From Georgenia satyanarayanai (GTDB lineage Bacteria > Actinomycetota > Actinomycetes > Actinomycetales > Actinomycetaceae): DNA of 64,000 nucleotides. The stretch spans positions 62,001 through 126,000 of the forward strand of contig NZ_VUKC01000009.1 in NCBI RefSeq assembly GCF_009193135.1. The letters are read 5' to 3'. A program made the translations under genes and the position numbers. The notes below the pieces were generated by a model, which saw only the letters and a list, made by a program, of their open reading frames with translations, ran no database searches and had not been told where the DNA came from. This document shows, in pieces, positions 37,225-47,772 of this stretch. How positions within the stretch are numbered: the first letter of the stretch is position 1; every line of letters starts with the position of its first letter.

Positions 37225-37875
37225 ATGAACGTCGTCCTCGACAACCTGCCGGCCTTCTGGAACGGCTTCCTCACCACGCTGTACGTGGCCGTCGCCAGCG
37301 GCGCGATCTCGCTGGTGGCCGGGGTCCTCCTGGCCGCGATGCGGGTGTCCCCGCTCTCCACCCTGCGCTGGGTGTCCACCGCGTGGGTCGAGGTCATGCG
37401 CAACACCCCGCTGACGCTCCTGTTCATCTTCGTCTCGAGCGTGCTGCTGACCATGGACGTCCTCATCCCGATCGGCCGCACCCAGGCGATCGTCGCGCTG
37501 TCCGTCTACACCTCGGCCTTTGTCTGCGAGGCGGTGCGCTCGGGCATCAACAGCGTCGGCATCGGGCAGGCCGAGGCCGCTCGGGCGATCGGGCTCACCG
37601 GTGGCCAGTCCCTGCAGCTCGTCGTCCTGCCGCAGGCACTGCGCACGGTGGTGCCGCCGCTCATCAACGTGCTCATCGCCATGGTGAAGAACACCTCGAT
37701 CGCCGCCGGGTTCGCCACGGCCGAGCTCGTCTCGACCGCCCGGACGGTGTCGCTCGCCAACCCCGGGAGCGCCCTGTGGGTGTTCAGCGGCATCGCGGTC
37801 TTCTACCTCCTCATCACCGTGCCTGCGGGTACCCTCGCCAACCGGATCGAGCGGAAGGTGGCGTTCGCACGATGA
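37225..37875 (+). CDS. gluC: Glutamate-type ABC transporter permease (GluC-like)
   Basis: Inner-membrane permease subunit of 216 residues with about five membrane segments. The His/Glu/Gln-type family motif that contacts the ATPase is in AEAARAIGLTGGQSLQLVVLPQ. The N-terminus FWNGFLTTLYVAVASG is typical. The ATG at 37225 begins directly after an in-frame gap from gluB. Its stop overlaps the gluD start as ATGA, indicating a coupled heterodimer. Confidence 0.9.
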   Translation: MNVVLDNLPAFWNGFLTTLYVAVASGAISLVAGVLLAAMRVSPLSTLRWVSTAWVEVMRNTPLTLLFIFVSSVLLTMDVLIPIGRTQAIVALSVYTSAFVCEAVRSGINSVGIGQAEAARAIGLTGGQSLQLVVLPQALRTVVPPLINVLIAMVKNTSIAAGFATAELVSTARTVSLANPGSALWVFSGIAVFYLLITVPAGTLANRIERKVAFAR

Positions 37876-38762
37876 GTGACGTCAGCACCGTCCTGTACGA
37901 CGCGCCGGGCCCTGTCACCCGGCGACGCCAGCGCATGCTCTCCGCGCTGGCCGGGCTCCTCATCCTCGCGGTGCTCGCGTGGGGCCTGTTCGCGATGTAC
38001 CGCAACGACATCTTCAACGACCGTTGGCTCGTGCTCGTCGACCCGCCGCGTGGTCAGACGGTCGAGGACGTGTGGTGGAACTCGCTGCTGCGGGGCGGAC
38101 TCATCGAGGGCACCCTCAAGGCCGCCGCGCTCGCCATGCCCCTGGCGGGGCTGCTCGCGCTCGTCCTCGTCATGCTGCGCACCACGCCGCGCAGGGCGCT
38201 CCGCGGCACGACCACCGGCGTCATCGAGCTCTTCCGCGGACTGCCGGTGCTCGTGCTCATGATGTTCGGGTACTTCGTCTTCGGCTTCAGCCCCTTCGCC
38301 TCCGTGGTGTTCGGGCTCGTCATCTACAACGGGGCGATCGTCGCCGAGATCCTGCGTGCCGGACTGTCCTCCCTGGCGAAGGGACAGGGCGAGGCGGGCC
38401 TGGCGATCGGGCTCTCGTGGTTCCAGAACTTCTTCATCGTCATGCTTCCGCAAGCCGTGCGGGTCATGCTGCCGAGCCTCATCGCCCAGCTGGTCGTCCT
38501 GCTCAAGGACACCTCGATCGGCTTCATCATCGCCTACCACGAGCTGCTCCGGGCGTCCCAGCTCAACTACAACTTCTTCGGCAACGAGAGCCGGCTGCCG
38601 TTCTTCGTCGCGACGCTGGCGATCTACCTCACCCTGAACTTCACGCTCACCCGGGTGGCGATCACCGTGGAGCGGCGCCTGCGCCAACGGGGGCAGAAGG
38701 TGGAGACGCCCGGCGGGCTCGCGTCCGCGGGCAACCCGCTCGCGACGGGGCAGAAGGTCTGA
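37872..38762 (+). CDS. gluD: Glutamate-type ABC transporter permease (GluD-like)
   Basis: Second permease subunit, 296 residues, with an additional N-terminal membrane segment (about 22-42) before the core. The ATPase contact motif is GEAGLAIGLSWFQNFFIVMLPQ and the core has IELFRGLPVLVLMMFGYF. The C-terminal 25 residues are a polar tail. The ATG start overlaps gluC. It is convergent with recX, and a hairpin lies between the two. Confidence 0.9.
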   Translation: MSDVSTVLYDAPGPVTRRRQRMLSALAGLLILAVLAWGLFAMYRNDIFNDRWLVLVDPPRGQTVEDVWWNSLLRGGLIEGTLKAAALAMPLAGLLALVLVMLRTTPRRALRGTTTGVIELFRGLPVLVLMMFGYFVFGFSPFASVVFGLVIYNGAIVAEILRAGLSSLAKGQGEAGLAIGLSWFQNFFIVMLPQAVRVMLPSLIAQLVVLLKDTSIGFIIAYHELLRASQLNYNFFGNESRLPFFVATLAIYLTLNFTLTRVAITVERRLRQRGQKVETPGGLASAGNPLATGQKV

Positions 38763-38765
38763 GGT

Positions 38766-38810
38766 CGACCCGGCCTGGCCCGCCGCGCGTCGGTCGGCTA
38801 GGCCGGGTCG
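38766..38810. terminator. Hairpin between gluD and recX ends
   Basis: CGACCCGGCCT (38766-38776) pairs with AGGCCGGGTCG (38800-38810), an 11-bp stem around a 23-base loop that can fold further. The right arm includes the recX stop codon. It may terminate both convergent transcripts. Confidence 0.55.
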
Positions 38811-39384
38811 TCGCCCAGGGAGCCGATGCCGCCCGGGTCCTCACCGTCGGCGGCGAGCGCCTCGTCGACGGCCCGCATGGCCACGCCGGGTGAGTACCCT
38901 TTGCGGGCGAGCATGCCGGCGAGCCGGCGACGGCGCTTGTCGCGGTCCAGGCCGCGGCTCGCCCGGGCCTTGCGCACGGCGAGGTCGCGGGCAGCAGCGA
39001 GCTCGTCGTCGTCGTCGATCTGCTCGAGGGCCTGCGCGGCGACCTCGGGGGTCACGCCCTTGCGGCGCAGCTCGTGCGTGAGCGCCCGCCGCGCCAGGCC
39101 ACGCTCCGCGTGACGGGTGCGCACGAGCATCTCGGCGTAGGCGGCGTCGTCGACGAGGCCGACCTCCTCGAAGCGGTCGAGGAGCCGTTCGGCGATCTCG
39201 GCCGGGACGTCCTTGGCCGCGAGCTTCTCCGCGAGCTGCGCGCGGCTGCGGGGCGCGGCAGCGAGCTGACGCAGGAGGATCGCGCGCGCGACCTCCTCAC
39301 CGGGGGGTTCGACGTCCTCGGCGGCAGCGCCGGTGGTCGGAGGCTCCTGCGCGGGCCTCCGACCACCGGGACGGGACGAGAGGC

Positions 39385-39388
<4 letters not shown>
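38798..39388 (-). CDS. recX: Regulatory protein RecX with apparent CTG start
   Basis: Modulator of RecA filament activity. The frame encodes three RecX helical repeats: [21 protein letters not shown], then [34 protein letters not shown], then [20 protein letters not shown]. No ATG, GTG or TTG occurs in frame from the recA stop to the ATG at 39130, which would delete the first repeat. A CTG at 39388 overlaps the recA TGA in a CTGA, exactly where an ATGA would be expected, with AAAGG upstream. With that start the protein has 196 residues, a normal length. The start codon is inferred; an error in the sequence or reinitiation is possible. Confidence 0.8.
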
Positions 39389-40425
<1,037 letters not shown>

Positions 40426-40598
40426 GTGGGTCTCCTTGTGTCGTGGCCGGCGGTCGCGGCCGTGCGGGACGGGGCTGGTCTGTCAGGGCCCGCCCTCTCC
40501 GGACGGCTACCTGTGGGGAGGCTATGTCCGACCACTGACATCCGGGTCGCGGGCCCCAGTGGCTGTGGGGACCCGCGGCTCGTCCTTCCCTGGGGACC

Positions 40599-40621
40599 AG
40601 CGTAGACCGAACGGGCGTTCG
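40599..40621 (-). promoter_or_regulatory. recA SOS box and -10 element
   Basis: CGAACGGGCGTTCG (40608-40621) is a perfect match to CGAAC-N4-GTTCG and is palindromic at its arms. Directly downstream on the minus strand is TACGCT (forward 40599-40604), a good -10. No clear -35 is seen. The transcript leader would be about 170 bases. Confidence 0.85.
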
Positions 40622-40645
40622 ACTGCTCGCGACACGCGGGACGGC

Positions 40646-40876
40646 TCAGCGCCGCTCGGGGTCCAGGGTGCCGCGGTGGCGCCAGCGCACCCGCTCGCCG
40701 AGATCCATCTCCTCGCACACCGCGTCCCAGACCTCCTGCGGGGCGACCCCGGCCGCGAGCGCCGCGTCCGCGGTGCGGTTGCCGAGGGGCACGAGGACGA
40801 GCTCGGCCGCGAGCGTGCGCCCGTAGGCCGAGCCGAAGGTCTCCTCCAGCGCCTGCCGGAACTCCGAGTGCTTCAC
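40646..40876 (-). CDS. DUF3046 domain protein
   Basis: A 76-residue protein of unknown function restricted to actinobacteria, usually next to recA as here. It begins VKHSEFRQALEETFG and has LVLVPLGNRTADAAL, the conserved core, and a charged C-terminus RVRWRHRG. The start is GTG at 40876, which begins the conserved motif. No membrane segment or catalytic motif is visible. It is divergent from the lhr gene with 87 bp between starts. Confidence 0.88.
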   Translation of the reverse strand: MKHSEFRQALEETFGSAYGRTLAAELVLVPLGNRTADAALAAGVAPQEVWDAVCEEMDLGERVRWRHRGTLDPERR

Positions 40877-40963
40877 GCCTCCAGCGTGCCACGCCGGCGC
40901 CGTCCCCCGCCCGCGCAGCTCGGCCGAGGAGTGGATGTCACACCTCCCCTGCACAATGTCGGA

Positions 40964-43900
40964 ATGGTGGACGACGCGCTGGCCGGCTTCTCGGCGCCCA
41001 CACGCGCCTGGTTCTCCGGCGCCTTCGCCGCGCCCACGGCTGCGCAGGCGGGCGCCTGGGAGGCGGTGCGCGCCGGGGACCACGCCCTCGTCGTCGCGCC
41101 CACCGGCTCCGGGAAGACCCTGTCGGCCTTCCTCTGGTCGGTGGACAGGCTGCTCACCGGGGCGGACCCGGCGCCCGAGCGGCGCGCGCGGGTGCTGTAC
41201 GTCTCCCCGCTCAAGGCGCTGGCCGCGGACGTCGAGCGCAACCTCCGCTCCCCGCTCGTCGGCATCACGCGGGCGGCGGCCGCGGCGGGCACCCCGGTCC
41301 GCGACGTGACGGTCGGTGTCCGCACCGGTGACACCCCGCCCGCGGAGCGGCGCGCCCTGGCCACCCGGCCACCGGACATCCTCATCACCACCCCCGAGTC
41401 CCTCTACCTCGTCCTCACCTCCGCCGCCCGCGAGGGGCTGCGCGGGGTGGAGACGGTCATCCTCGACGAGGTCCACGCCGTCGCCGGCACCAAGCGCGGC
41501 GCGCACCTGGCCGTCACCCTCGAGCGGCTCGACGCCCTGCTCCCCCGCCCGGCCCAGCGGGTGGGCCTCTCGGCGACGGTCCGCCCCGTCGAGGCCGTCG
41601 CACGCTTCCTCGGCGGCACGCGCGCCCCGGAGGACGGCGGGCGGCCGGTCCGCGTCGTGCGCCCGGACATCGCCAAGGAGCTCCAGGTCGACGTCGTCGT
41701 CCCGGTGCCCGACCTCTCCGACCTGCCCGACGCCCCCGGCCGGGAGCCGGCACCCGCCGAGGAGGACCTGTCCGGCAGCGCCGCGGGCCGCCTCCCCGCC
41801 CAGCACCGCGCCTCCATCTGGCCGCACGTGGAGGAGCGGCTCGTCGACCTCATCACCTCCCACCGGTCCACCATCGTCTTCGCCAACTCCCGCCGCGGCG
41901 CCGAGCGGCTCGCGGCACGGGTCAACGAGGTCTGGGCCGAGCGCACCCGTCCCGCCGCCGACGACGCCGCGGACCGACCGCCGTCGCAGGCCGCGTCGGG
42001 ATGGGCCGCGCAGGTGCCCGGCCAGTCCGGCACCGCCTCCCCCGCCGCCGACGGCGAGCTGGCCCGCGCCCACCACGGCTCGATGAGCCGCGAGGAGCGC
42101 ACCCGGATCGAGTCGGCGCTGAAGTCGGGGACCCTGCCGGCCGTCATCGCCACCTCGACCCTCGAGCTGGGCATCGACATGGGGGCCGTCGACCTCGTCG
42201 TCCAGGTCGGCGCCCCGCCGTCGGTCGCCTCCGCCCTCCAGCGCATCGGCCGGGCGGGGCACCAGGTCGGGGCGCTGTCCCGCGGCGTCGTCCTGCCCAC
42301 CCACCGCGGGGACCTCCTCGCCGCGTCCGTCACCTCCGTGCGTGCCCAGGAAGGCGCGATCGAGGCGCTCCAGGTCGTCGCCAACCCCCTCGACGTCCTC
42401 GCGCAGCAGATCGTCGCGATGCTCGCCGTCGAGGACTGGTCGGTGGACGAGCTCGCCGCCCTCGTCCGGCGCAGCGCCCCGTTCGAGTCGCTGGGTGACG
42501 CCTCGCTGCACGCCGTCCTCGACATGCTCTCCGGCCGCTACCCCAGCGAGGACTTCGCCGAGCTGCGTCCCCGCCTCGTGTGGGACCGCGCCGCCGGCAC
42601 CCTCTCCGCCCGCCCCGGAGCGGTGCGCCTGGCGACGACGAGCGGCGGCACCATCCCCGACCGTGGTCTCTACGGCGTCTTCCTCGCCGCGACGGTGAGC
42701 GCCGACGGCGGCGACGGCATCACCTCCGCCGGGCGCGGCGGGCGCCGGGTCGGGGAGCTCGACGAGGAGATGGTCTTCGAGTCGCGGGTCGGGGACACCT
42801 TCACCCTCGGCTCGAGCACGTGGCGGATCGAGGACATCACCCCCGACCGCGTCCTCGTCTCCCCCGCCCCGGGCCAGCCCGGGCGCCTGCCCTTCTGGAA
42901 GGGGGACTCCCCCGGTCGCCCCGTCGAGCTCGGCCGGGCGCTGGGCGCCTTCGTCCGCACCACCGCGGCCCTGCCGCCGGAGCGGGCCCACGAGCGGCTC
43001 GCGGAGGAGGGCCTGGACGAGTGGGCCCGGGACAACCTCCTCGGCTACCTCCACGAGCAGCGTGAGCACGCCCACCTCAGCGACGACCGCACCATCGTGC
43101 TCGAACGCTTCCGCGACGAGCTCGGCGACTGGCGGCTGGTCATCCACTCCCCCTTCGGCTCGCGGGTCCACACCCCGTGGGCGCTCGTCCTGGCCGCCCG
43201 GCTGCGTGAGCAGCTCGGCATGGACGTCGCCGCGATGCCCGCCGACGACGGCATCGTCATGCGCCTGCCGGACGTCGGCTCGGAGGGCGGCGAGCTGCCC
43301 GTCAGCGCCGAGGACCTCCTTCTCGACCCCGACGAGCTCACCGGGCAGGTCGTCGACGCGCTCGCCGGCTCGGCGCACTTCGCCTCCCGCTTCCGCGAGG
43401 CCGCCGCCCGCGCGCTGCTGCTGCCCCGCCGCCGCCCCGACCGCCGCCAGCCGCTGTGGCAGCAGCGCCACCGCGCGGCCCAGCTGCTCGGCGTCGCCGT
43501 CGACCACCCCGACTTCCCCATCGTCCTCGAGGCCGTCCGCGAGTGCCTCCAGGACGACTTCGACACCCCCGCGCTGGCCGAGCTCATGGGACAGGTCGCC
43601 CGCCGCGAGCTGCGCGTGGTCGAGGTCGCCACCCCCACGCCCTCGCCCTTCGCCCGCAGCCTCCTCATGGGCTACGTCGGTCAGTTCCTCTACGACGGCG
43701 ACGCTCCCGCGGCCGAGCGTCGCGCCGCCGCCCTCACGCTGGACCCGCGCCTCCTCGCCGAGCTCATCGGCCCCGGTGCCACCGAGCTCGCCGACCTCCT
43801 CGACGCCACCGCGCTCGCCGAGATCGAGGCCGAGGTGGGCCTGCGCCGCTACCCGGCGCGGGACGTCGAGGCGCTCGCCGACCTCGTGCGCCGCCTCGGT

Positions 43901-45682
43901 CCCGCGACGACGGCGGAGCTCGCCACCCGCTGCGACCCGCCCACGGCGGCCGAGGGGTGGCTCGAGGAGCTCGAGGGGTCCCGGCGCGTCATCCGGGTGA
44001 CCGTGGCCGGCGGGACCCGCTGGGCGGTGCTCGAGGACGCCGGCCGCCTGCGCGACGCGCTCGGCGTCGCCCTGCCCGTCGGACTGCCCGAGGAGGTGCT
44101 CGAACCGGTCCCCGACCCGCTCGGTGACCTCGTGCGCCGCTACGCCCGCACCCACGGACCCTTCCGCGCCGACCAGGCCGCCGCTCACCTGGGCCTGGGC
44201 ACGGCGGCCCTGGCGCCGGTGCTGCGGCGGCTCACCTCGACGGCGGCACTCGTCACCGGGCGGCTGCGCCCGGGCTCGGAGTCCGCCGACGAGTACTGCG
44301 ACGCCGAGGTCCTGCGACGCGTCCGCAGGCGCAGCCTCGCCGTGCTCCGCAGCGAGGTCGAGGCCGTCCCCGCCGCCACCCTCGGCGCCTTCCTGCCTCG
44401 CTGGCAGCAGGTGGGCACGGCCGGCTCTGGCACCGCGGCGCTCAGCTCGGTCGTCGACCAGCTGGCCGGTGCCCGTGTGCCGGCCTCGGCGCTGGAGTCC
44501 CTCGTCCTGCCTGCCCGCGTGAGCGGGTACCGGGCGGCCCTGCTCGACGAGCTCACCACCGCCGGTGAGGTCGTGTGGTGCGGCGCCGGCGCGCTCCCGG
44601 GCGTCGACGGCTACCTCGTCCTCGCGCCCGCCGACAGCCCCGAGCTCCTTCCCCCTCCCCAGGAGGTGCCCGACGACCCCCTCCAGCGGGCGATCCTCGA
44701 GGCGCTGGCCGGCGGCGGGCAGTTCTTCCGGGACCTCCTCATCGCGTGCCGGCAGGAGGACGCCCTCGCGAGCACCGAGCGGGTGCTCGAGGCGCTGTGG
44801 GAGCTCGCGTGGGGCGGGCACGTCACCAACGACTCCCTCGGCCCGGTCCGCGCGCGCCTCTCCGGAGGCCGGCCGGCCCACCACGCGGCGCGGCGACCGC
44901 CGCGGGCCGGCGGCACCCTGTCCCGCCGTCGCTCGCTCATGGCCGCGGCCGGCACCCGGCCGGGCAACCCCCAGCCCCCCGCCGCGGCGGGCCGGTGGTC
45001 GCTGGTCCCGCGGGGCGGGGACACCGCCACCGCGGCGCTCGCGCAGGTCGCCGCCCTCCTCGAGCGGCACGGCGTCCTCACCCGCGGCGCGGCGGGACTC
45101 GAGGACCTTCCGGGCGGGTTCGGCACCGCGTACCCCGTCCTCACCCGGCTCGAGGACGCGGGCAAGGTCCGCCGCGGCTACCTCGTCGAGGGCCTGGGCG
45201 CCGCCCAGTTCGCCCTGCCCGAGTGCGTCGACCTCCTGCGTGACACCGTCCGGCGCGAGGACCTCACCCCGCTCCTCCTCGCCGCCACCGACCCGGCCAA
45301 CCCCTACGGCGCCGCCCTGCCCTGGCCCGTGGCCACCACCGAGGGCGCGCGTCCACGCCGGGCGGCGGGCGCCGTCGTCGTCCTCGTCGGTGGGGAGCTG
45401 TGCCTCTACGTCGAGCGCGGTGGCAAGACCCTGCTCTCCTTCACCACCGACCCCGGCCGCCTGTCGGCGGCGGCCCAGGAGCTCGCCGCGACCGCGGCGC
45501 GAGGGACGCTCGGCCGGGTCACCCTCCAGCGGGTGGACGGCGAACCGGCGCTCGGTGCAGGAGGCCCGGCGCGCGAGGCTCTCGAGGCGGCCGGCTTCTT
45601 CGCCACCCCGCGCGGGCTGCGGCTGCGCGAGGACGGCCCCGCACGGCGGGCGGCGGAGGGAGCCACGCGTGCCCGAGGGTGA
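40964..45682 (+). CDS. lhr: Large ATP-dependent helicase Lhr
   Basis: Superfamily 2 DNA helicase of 1,572 residues, the size of full-length Lhr. The N-terminal core has Walker A APTGSGKTLSAF, TPESLYLVL, DEVHAVAGTKRGAHL and GLSATVRPVE. The second RecA-like domain shows FANSRRGAERLAAR, ATSTLELGIDMG and QRIGRAGHQVG. The rest is the winged-helix and Lhr-specific core plus the long C-terminal region seen in actinobacteria. The ATG at 40964 fits the family start. Its end overlaps the glycosylase gene by 14 bp, and the pair is a common actinobacterial repair module. Confidence 0.95.
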   Translation: MVDDALAGFSAPTRAWFSGAFAAPTAAQAGAWEAVRAGDHALVVAPTGSGKTLSAFLWSVDRLLTGADPAPERRARVLYVSPLKALAADVERNLRSPLVGITRAAAAAGTPVRDVTVGVRTGDTPPAERRALATRPPDILITTPESLYLVLTSAAREGLRGVETVILDEVHAVAGTKRGAHLAVTLERLDALLPRPAQRVGLSATVRPVEAVARFLGGTRAPEDGGRPVRVVRPDIAKELQVDVVVPVPDLSDLPDAPGREPAPAEEDLSGSAAGRLPAQHRASIWPHVEERLVDLITSHRSTIVFANSRRGAERLAARVNEVWAERTRPAADDAADRPPSQAASGWAAQVPGQSGTASPAADGELARAHHGSMSREERTRIESALKSGTLPAVIATSTLELGIDMGAVDLVVQVGAPPSVASALQRIGRAGHQVGALSRGVVLPTHRGDLLAASVTSVRAQEGAIEALQVVANPLDVLAQQIVAMLAVEDWSVDELAALVRRSAPFESLGDASLHAVLDMLSGRYPSEDFAELRPRLVWDRAAGTLSARPGAVRLATTSGGTIPDRGLYGVFLAATVSADGGDGITSAGRGGRRVGELDEEMVFESRVGDTFTLGSSTWRIEDITPDRVLVSPAPGQPGRLPFWKGDSPGRPVELGRALGAFVRTTAALPPERAHERLAEEGLDEWARDNLLGYLHEQREHAHLSDDRTIVLERFRDELGDWRLVIHSPFGSRVHTPWALVLAARLREQLGMDVAAMPADDGIVMRLPDVGSEGGELPVSAEDLLLDPDELTGQVVDALAGSAHFASRFREAAARALLLPRRRPDRRQPLWQQRHRAAQLLGVAVDHPDFPIVLEAVRECLQDDFDTPALAELMGQVARRELRVVEVATPTPSPFARSLLMGYVGQFLYDGDAPAAERRAAALTLDPRLLAELIGPGATELADLLDATALAEIEAEVGLRRYPARDVEALADLVRRLGPATTAELATRCDPPTAAEGWLEELEGSRRVIRVTVAGGTRWAVLEDAGRLRDALGVALPVGLPEEVLEPVPDPLGDLVRRYARTHGPFRADQAAAHLGLGTAALAPVLRRLTSTAALVTGRLRPGSESADEYCDAEVLRRVRRRSLAVLRSEVEAVPAATLGAFLPRWQQVGTAGSGTAALSSVVDQLAGARVPASALESLVLPARVSGYRAALLDELTTAGEVVWCGAGALPGVDGYLVLAPADSPELLPPPQEVPDDPLQRAILEALAGGGQFFRDLLIACRQEDALASTERVLEALWELAWGGHVTNDSLGPVRARLSGGRPAHHAARRPPRAGGTLSRRRSLMAAAGTRPGNPQPPAAAGRWSLVPRGGDTATAALAQVAALLERHGVLTRGAAGLEDLPGGFGTAYPVLTRLEDAGKVRRGYLVEGLGAAQFALPECVDLLRDTVRREDLTPLLLAATDPANPYGAALPWPVATTEGARPRRAAGAVVVLVGGELCLYVERGGKTLLSFTTDPGRLSAAAQELAATAARGTLGRVTLQRVDGEPALGAGGPAREALEAAGFFATPRGLRLREDGPARRAAEGATRARG

Positions 45683-46448
45683 CATCGTCCTGCGTGTGGC
45701 CCGCCGCATGGACGCCGCGCTTGCCGGGCAGCGGCTCGTCCGCGGCGAGCTCCGGTGGGGCCGACTGGGCGACACGGACCTCGCCGGCGCCGTCGTCCTC
45801 GGCAACCACCCCGTGGGCAAGCACCTGCTCACCCGCCTCGACGACGGCCGCACGCTCCACACCCACCTGCGCATGGACGGCAGCTGGTGGATCACCCGCG
45901 CCGGCGAGGAGCGCGGAGCGGACCGTGCCCACCGGGTCCGGGCCGTGCTCGGCACCGAGCGGTGGACCTGCATCGGCCGGCTGCTCGGGATGGTCGACCT
46001 CGTCCGCACCCGCGACGAGCACCTGGTCGTCGGCCACCTCGGGCCGGACCTGCTCGCCGACGGCGTCGACCTCGAGGAGTGCGGCGAGCGGGTCCGGGCC
46101 CAGGGTGAGCGCCCCATCGGCGCCGTCCTCCTCGACCAGACCGTCGTCGCCGGCATCGGCACGCTCTACCTCGCCGAGTCCCTGTGGGCTCATCACGTCC
46201 ACCCGCTGCGGCCCGCACGGGAGGTGAGCGAGCCGGTGTGCGCCACCGCCCGCCACCTCATGCTGCGCTCGGCCGACTCCCCGCTACCCACGGCCACCGG
46301 GGAGACCGGACCGGGGCGCGACAAGCACGTCCACGGTCGGGCCGGGCGTCCGTGCCGGCGCTGCGGCACGCCGATCGCCGAGCTCCAGGTCGGGCCGCCG
46401 GGCATGGAGCGACCCGCGTTCTTCTGCCCGCGCTGCCAGCCGGCGTAG
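45669..46448 (+). CDS. DNA glycosylase/AP lyase of the Fpg/Nei family (Nei2-like)
   Basis: Base excision repair enzyme that removes oxidised bases. The 259-residue product begins with a GTG start then PEGD, so Pro2 and Glu3 can act as N-terminal nucleophile and acid. The middle has the helix-two-turn-helix stretch DQTVVAGIGTLYLAESLW. A C-terminal zinc finger uses CRRC and CPRC. The sequence KHLLTRLDDGRTLHTHLRMDGSW is typical of Nei2. It overlaps lhr by 14 bp and follows the Lhr-Nei2 pairing known in mycobacteria. Confidence 0.93.
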   Translation: MPEGDIVLRVARRMDAALAGQRLVRGELRWGRLGDTDLAGAVVLGNHPVGKHLLTRLDDGRTLHTHLRMDGSWWITRAGEERGADRAHRVRAVLGTERWTCIGRLLGMVDLVRTRDEHLVVGHLGPDLLADGVDLEECGERVRAQGERPIGAVLLDQTVVAGIGTLYLAESLWAHHVHPLRPAREVSEPVCATARHLMLRSADSPLPTATGETGPGRDKHVHGRAGRPCRRCGTPIAELQVGPPGMERPAFFCPRCQPA

Positions 46449-46541
46449 GCGCACCGCGAACCGAGACCGGTTCGTTGCCGGCGACGCTCCCCCGGGTCGT
46501 CGGCACGCTGGCATGCTGGCGGCACTGATCGGAGGCCTGAG

Positions 46542-47243
46542 ATGAGGATGTCCCGCCCCGCGGTGCGCACGCTCGGTCGACTCCTGGGCGTGACGCTGCT
46601 CGGTCTCCTCGCGGGTGCCGGGACGGACGGGCCCCCCGTCCCGGACGACGTCGCGGCCTGGTTCGCCGAGCACGCCGCCACGACGGCCATGACCGCGGGC
46701 CTGACCGAGGAGGCCGACGGCCCGGCAGCGGTGGGCGGCGTGTTCCCGCTGCACCGGTGGAGCGAGGCCGTGCGCACCGGTGAGCCGACCGAGGTCCCCC
46801 TCGTCCCGCGGGAGGAGTGGGTGGCCGCGTACAGCCGGGACGGTGCCCCGGCGGGGACCCTCGTCGCGTGGCGGGACGCCGGTGGGGTGACCCTCGCGAG
46901 CATCGACGACCACGCGGAGCTCGCTGAGGCCCTGGCGGCCCTGTCGGCCGGGTCGCCCGTCGTCGAGGAACCCATGCTCGGTGCGTTCTTCACGATCCTG
47001 GACGAGGAGGTGACCACGCTCGTCCCGGGGTTCTACGAGGGGCCACGGACCGCGCCGCTGGTCACCTTCTCCGAGACCCTCACCGCCCAGCTCGAGGGGA
47101 TGGTCGGCGGCGCCGCCGAGCCGGAGCCGGAGGGAGGCAGGTGGCTCCCTGTCGCCGGGGCCGTGGGGGCAGGCCTGGTCGGGGCGTGCGGGATCTGGCT
47201 CGCGCGACGGTGGAGGGCGACGTCCGCGGCACCGCCCACCTGA
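46542..47243 (+). CDS. Uncharacterised membrane-anchored extracellular protein
   Basis: I do not recognise this 233-residue protein. It has an N-terminal signal or membrane segment (about residues 10-26, LGRLLGVTLLGLLAGAG), an acidic extracytoplasmic region of about 170 residues with no cysteines, and a C-terminal membrane segment (about 203-222) followed by a short basic tail. The topology suggests a sheath protein held at the C-terminus. The stretch PLVPREEWVAAYSRDGAPAGT recurs in no family I know. The ATG at 46542 is used; ATG at 46548 is equally possible. It is convergent with clgR. Confidence 0.6.
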   Translation: MRMSRPAVRTLGRLLGVTLLGLLAGAGTDGPPVPDDVAAWFAEHAATTAMTAGLTEEADGPAAVGGVFPLHRWSEAVRTGEPTEVPLVPREEWVAAYSRDGAPAGTLVAWRDAGGVTLASIDDHAELAEALAALSAGSPVVEEPMLGAFFTILDEEVTTLVPGFYEGPRTAPLVTFSETLTAQLEGMVGGAAEPEPEGGRWLPVAGAVGAGLVGACGIWLARRWRATSAAPPT

Positions 47244-47270
47244 GCTCTCACCGCCGGGTCCGCGCACACG

Positions 47271-47297
47271 TGAGCCCCCGGACCAGCCGGGGGCTCA
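47271..47297. terminator. Bidirectional hairpin before clgR
   Basis: Perfect 11-bp stem, TGAGCCCCCGG against CCGGGGGCTCA, with loop ACCAG. It is between the convergent ends of the uncharacterised membrane protein gene and clgR. Confidence 0.8.
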
Positions 47298-47311
47298 CCT
47301 GGGACGGGAGG

Positions 47312-47623
47312 TCAGGCGACGACGCCGGCCAGCTCCTCGCGGAGGGAGGAGACGAGCTCCTCGGGCACGGTGTCGGGGACGTGGACGCCCTCGGCCACTG
47401 CGATCCGGTCACTGACCTTGCGCAGGACGAAGGACATCGGGATGTTGAGAGCGGCGCAGATGGAGGCGAGCAGCTCGGAGGACGCCTCCTTCTGGCCGCG
47501 TTCCACCTCGCTGAGGTAGCCGAGGGAGACACGGGCCGCGGAGGAGACCTCTCGCAGCGTCCGGCCCTGGTGCTGGCGCACCGTCCGGAGCACATCACCG
47601 ATCTCGCGTCGTAGGACGATCAC
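47312..47623 (-). CDS. clgR: ClgR-type transcriptional regulator (XRE family)
   Basis: Activator of clp protease and other stress genes in Streptomyces, Corynebacterium and Mycobacterium. The 103-residue product opens with [20 protein letters not shown] and has the helix-turn-helix [29 protein letters not shown], nearly the ClgR consensus. The C-terminal part lacks a clear AA-type degradation tag but ends GVVA. The start is GTG at 47623 with GGAGG 8 bp upstream. Its place after pgsA-cinA is the standard actinobacterial one. Confidence 0.92.
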   Translation of the reverse strand: MIVLRREIGDVLRTVRQHQGRTLREVSSAARVSLGYLSEVERGQKEASSELLASICAALNIPMSFVLRKVSDRIAVAEGVHVPDTVPEELVSSLREELAGVVA

Positions 47624-47772
47624 CGGGGCCACCTCCTGTCGCTCGCCGAAAGTCGTCTTACCGTACCCCGACGCGGGCGAGGCCGCGGGTCGGGTGGGTC
47701 GCCGTCCCACTGGGCGGCGTGTCGGTCGCACCTGGGTGCGGCCCGGAACACTGTTCGTCGTCATCGATGGTG

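Noticed and set aside
35480-38762. Glutamine or cystine transporter instead of gluABCD
   Set aside because: Sequence alone cannot exclude it, but the position beside recX and miaB matches the known gluABCD locus, so the glutamate-type name was kept with moderate confidence.
38798-39130. RecX of 110 residues starting at the ATG at 39130
   Set aside because: This start would discard a well-conserved first RecX repeat that is plainly encoded upstream in the same frame.
40646-46162. 1,838-residue open frame on the minus strand across lhr
   Set aside because: It is antisense to lhr and nei2, has no domain signal until its last 76 residues (DUF3046), and reflects codon bias at 70% or more GC.
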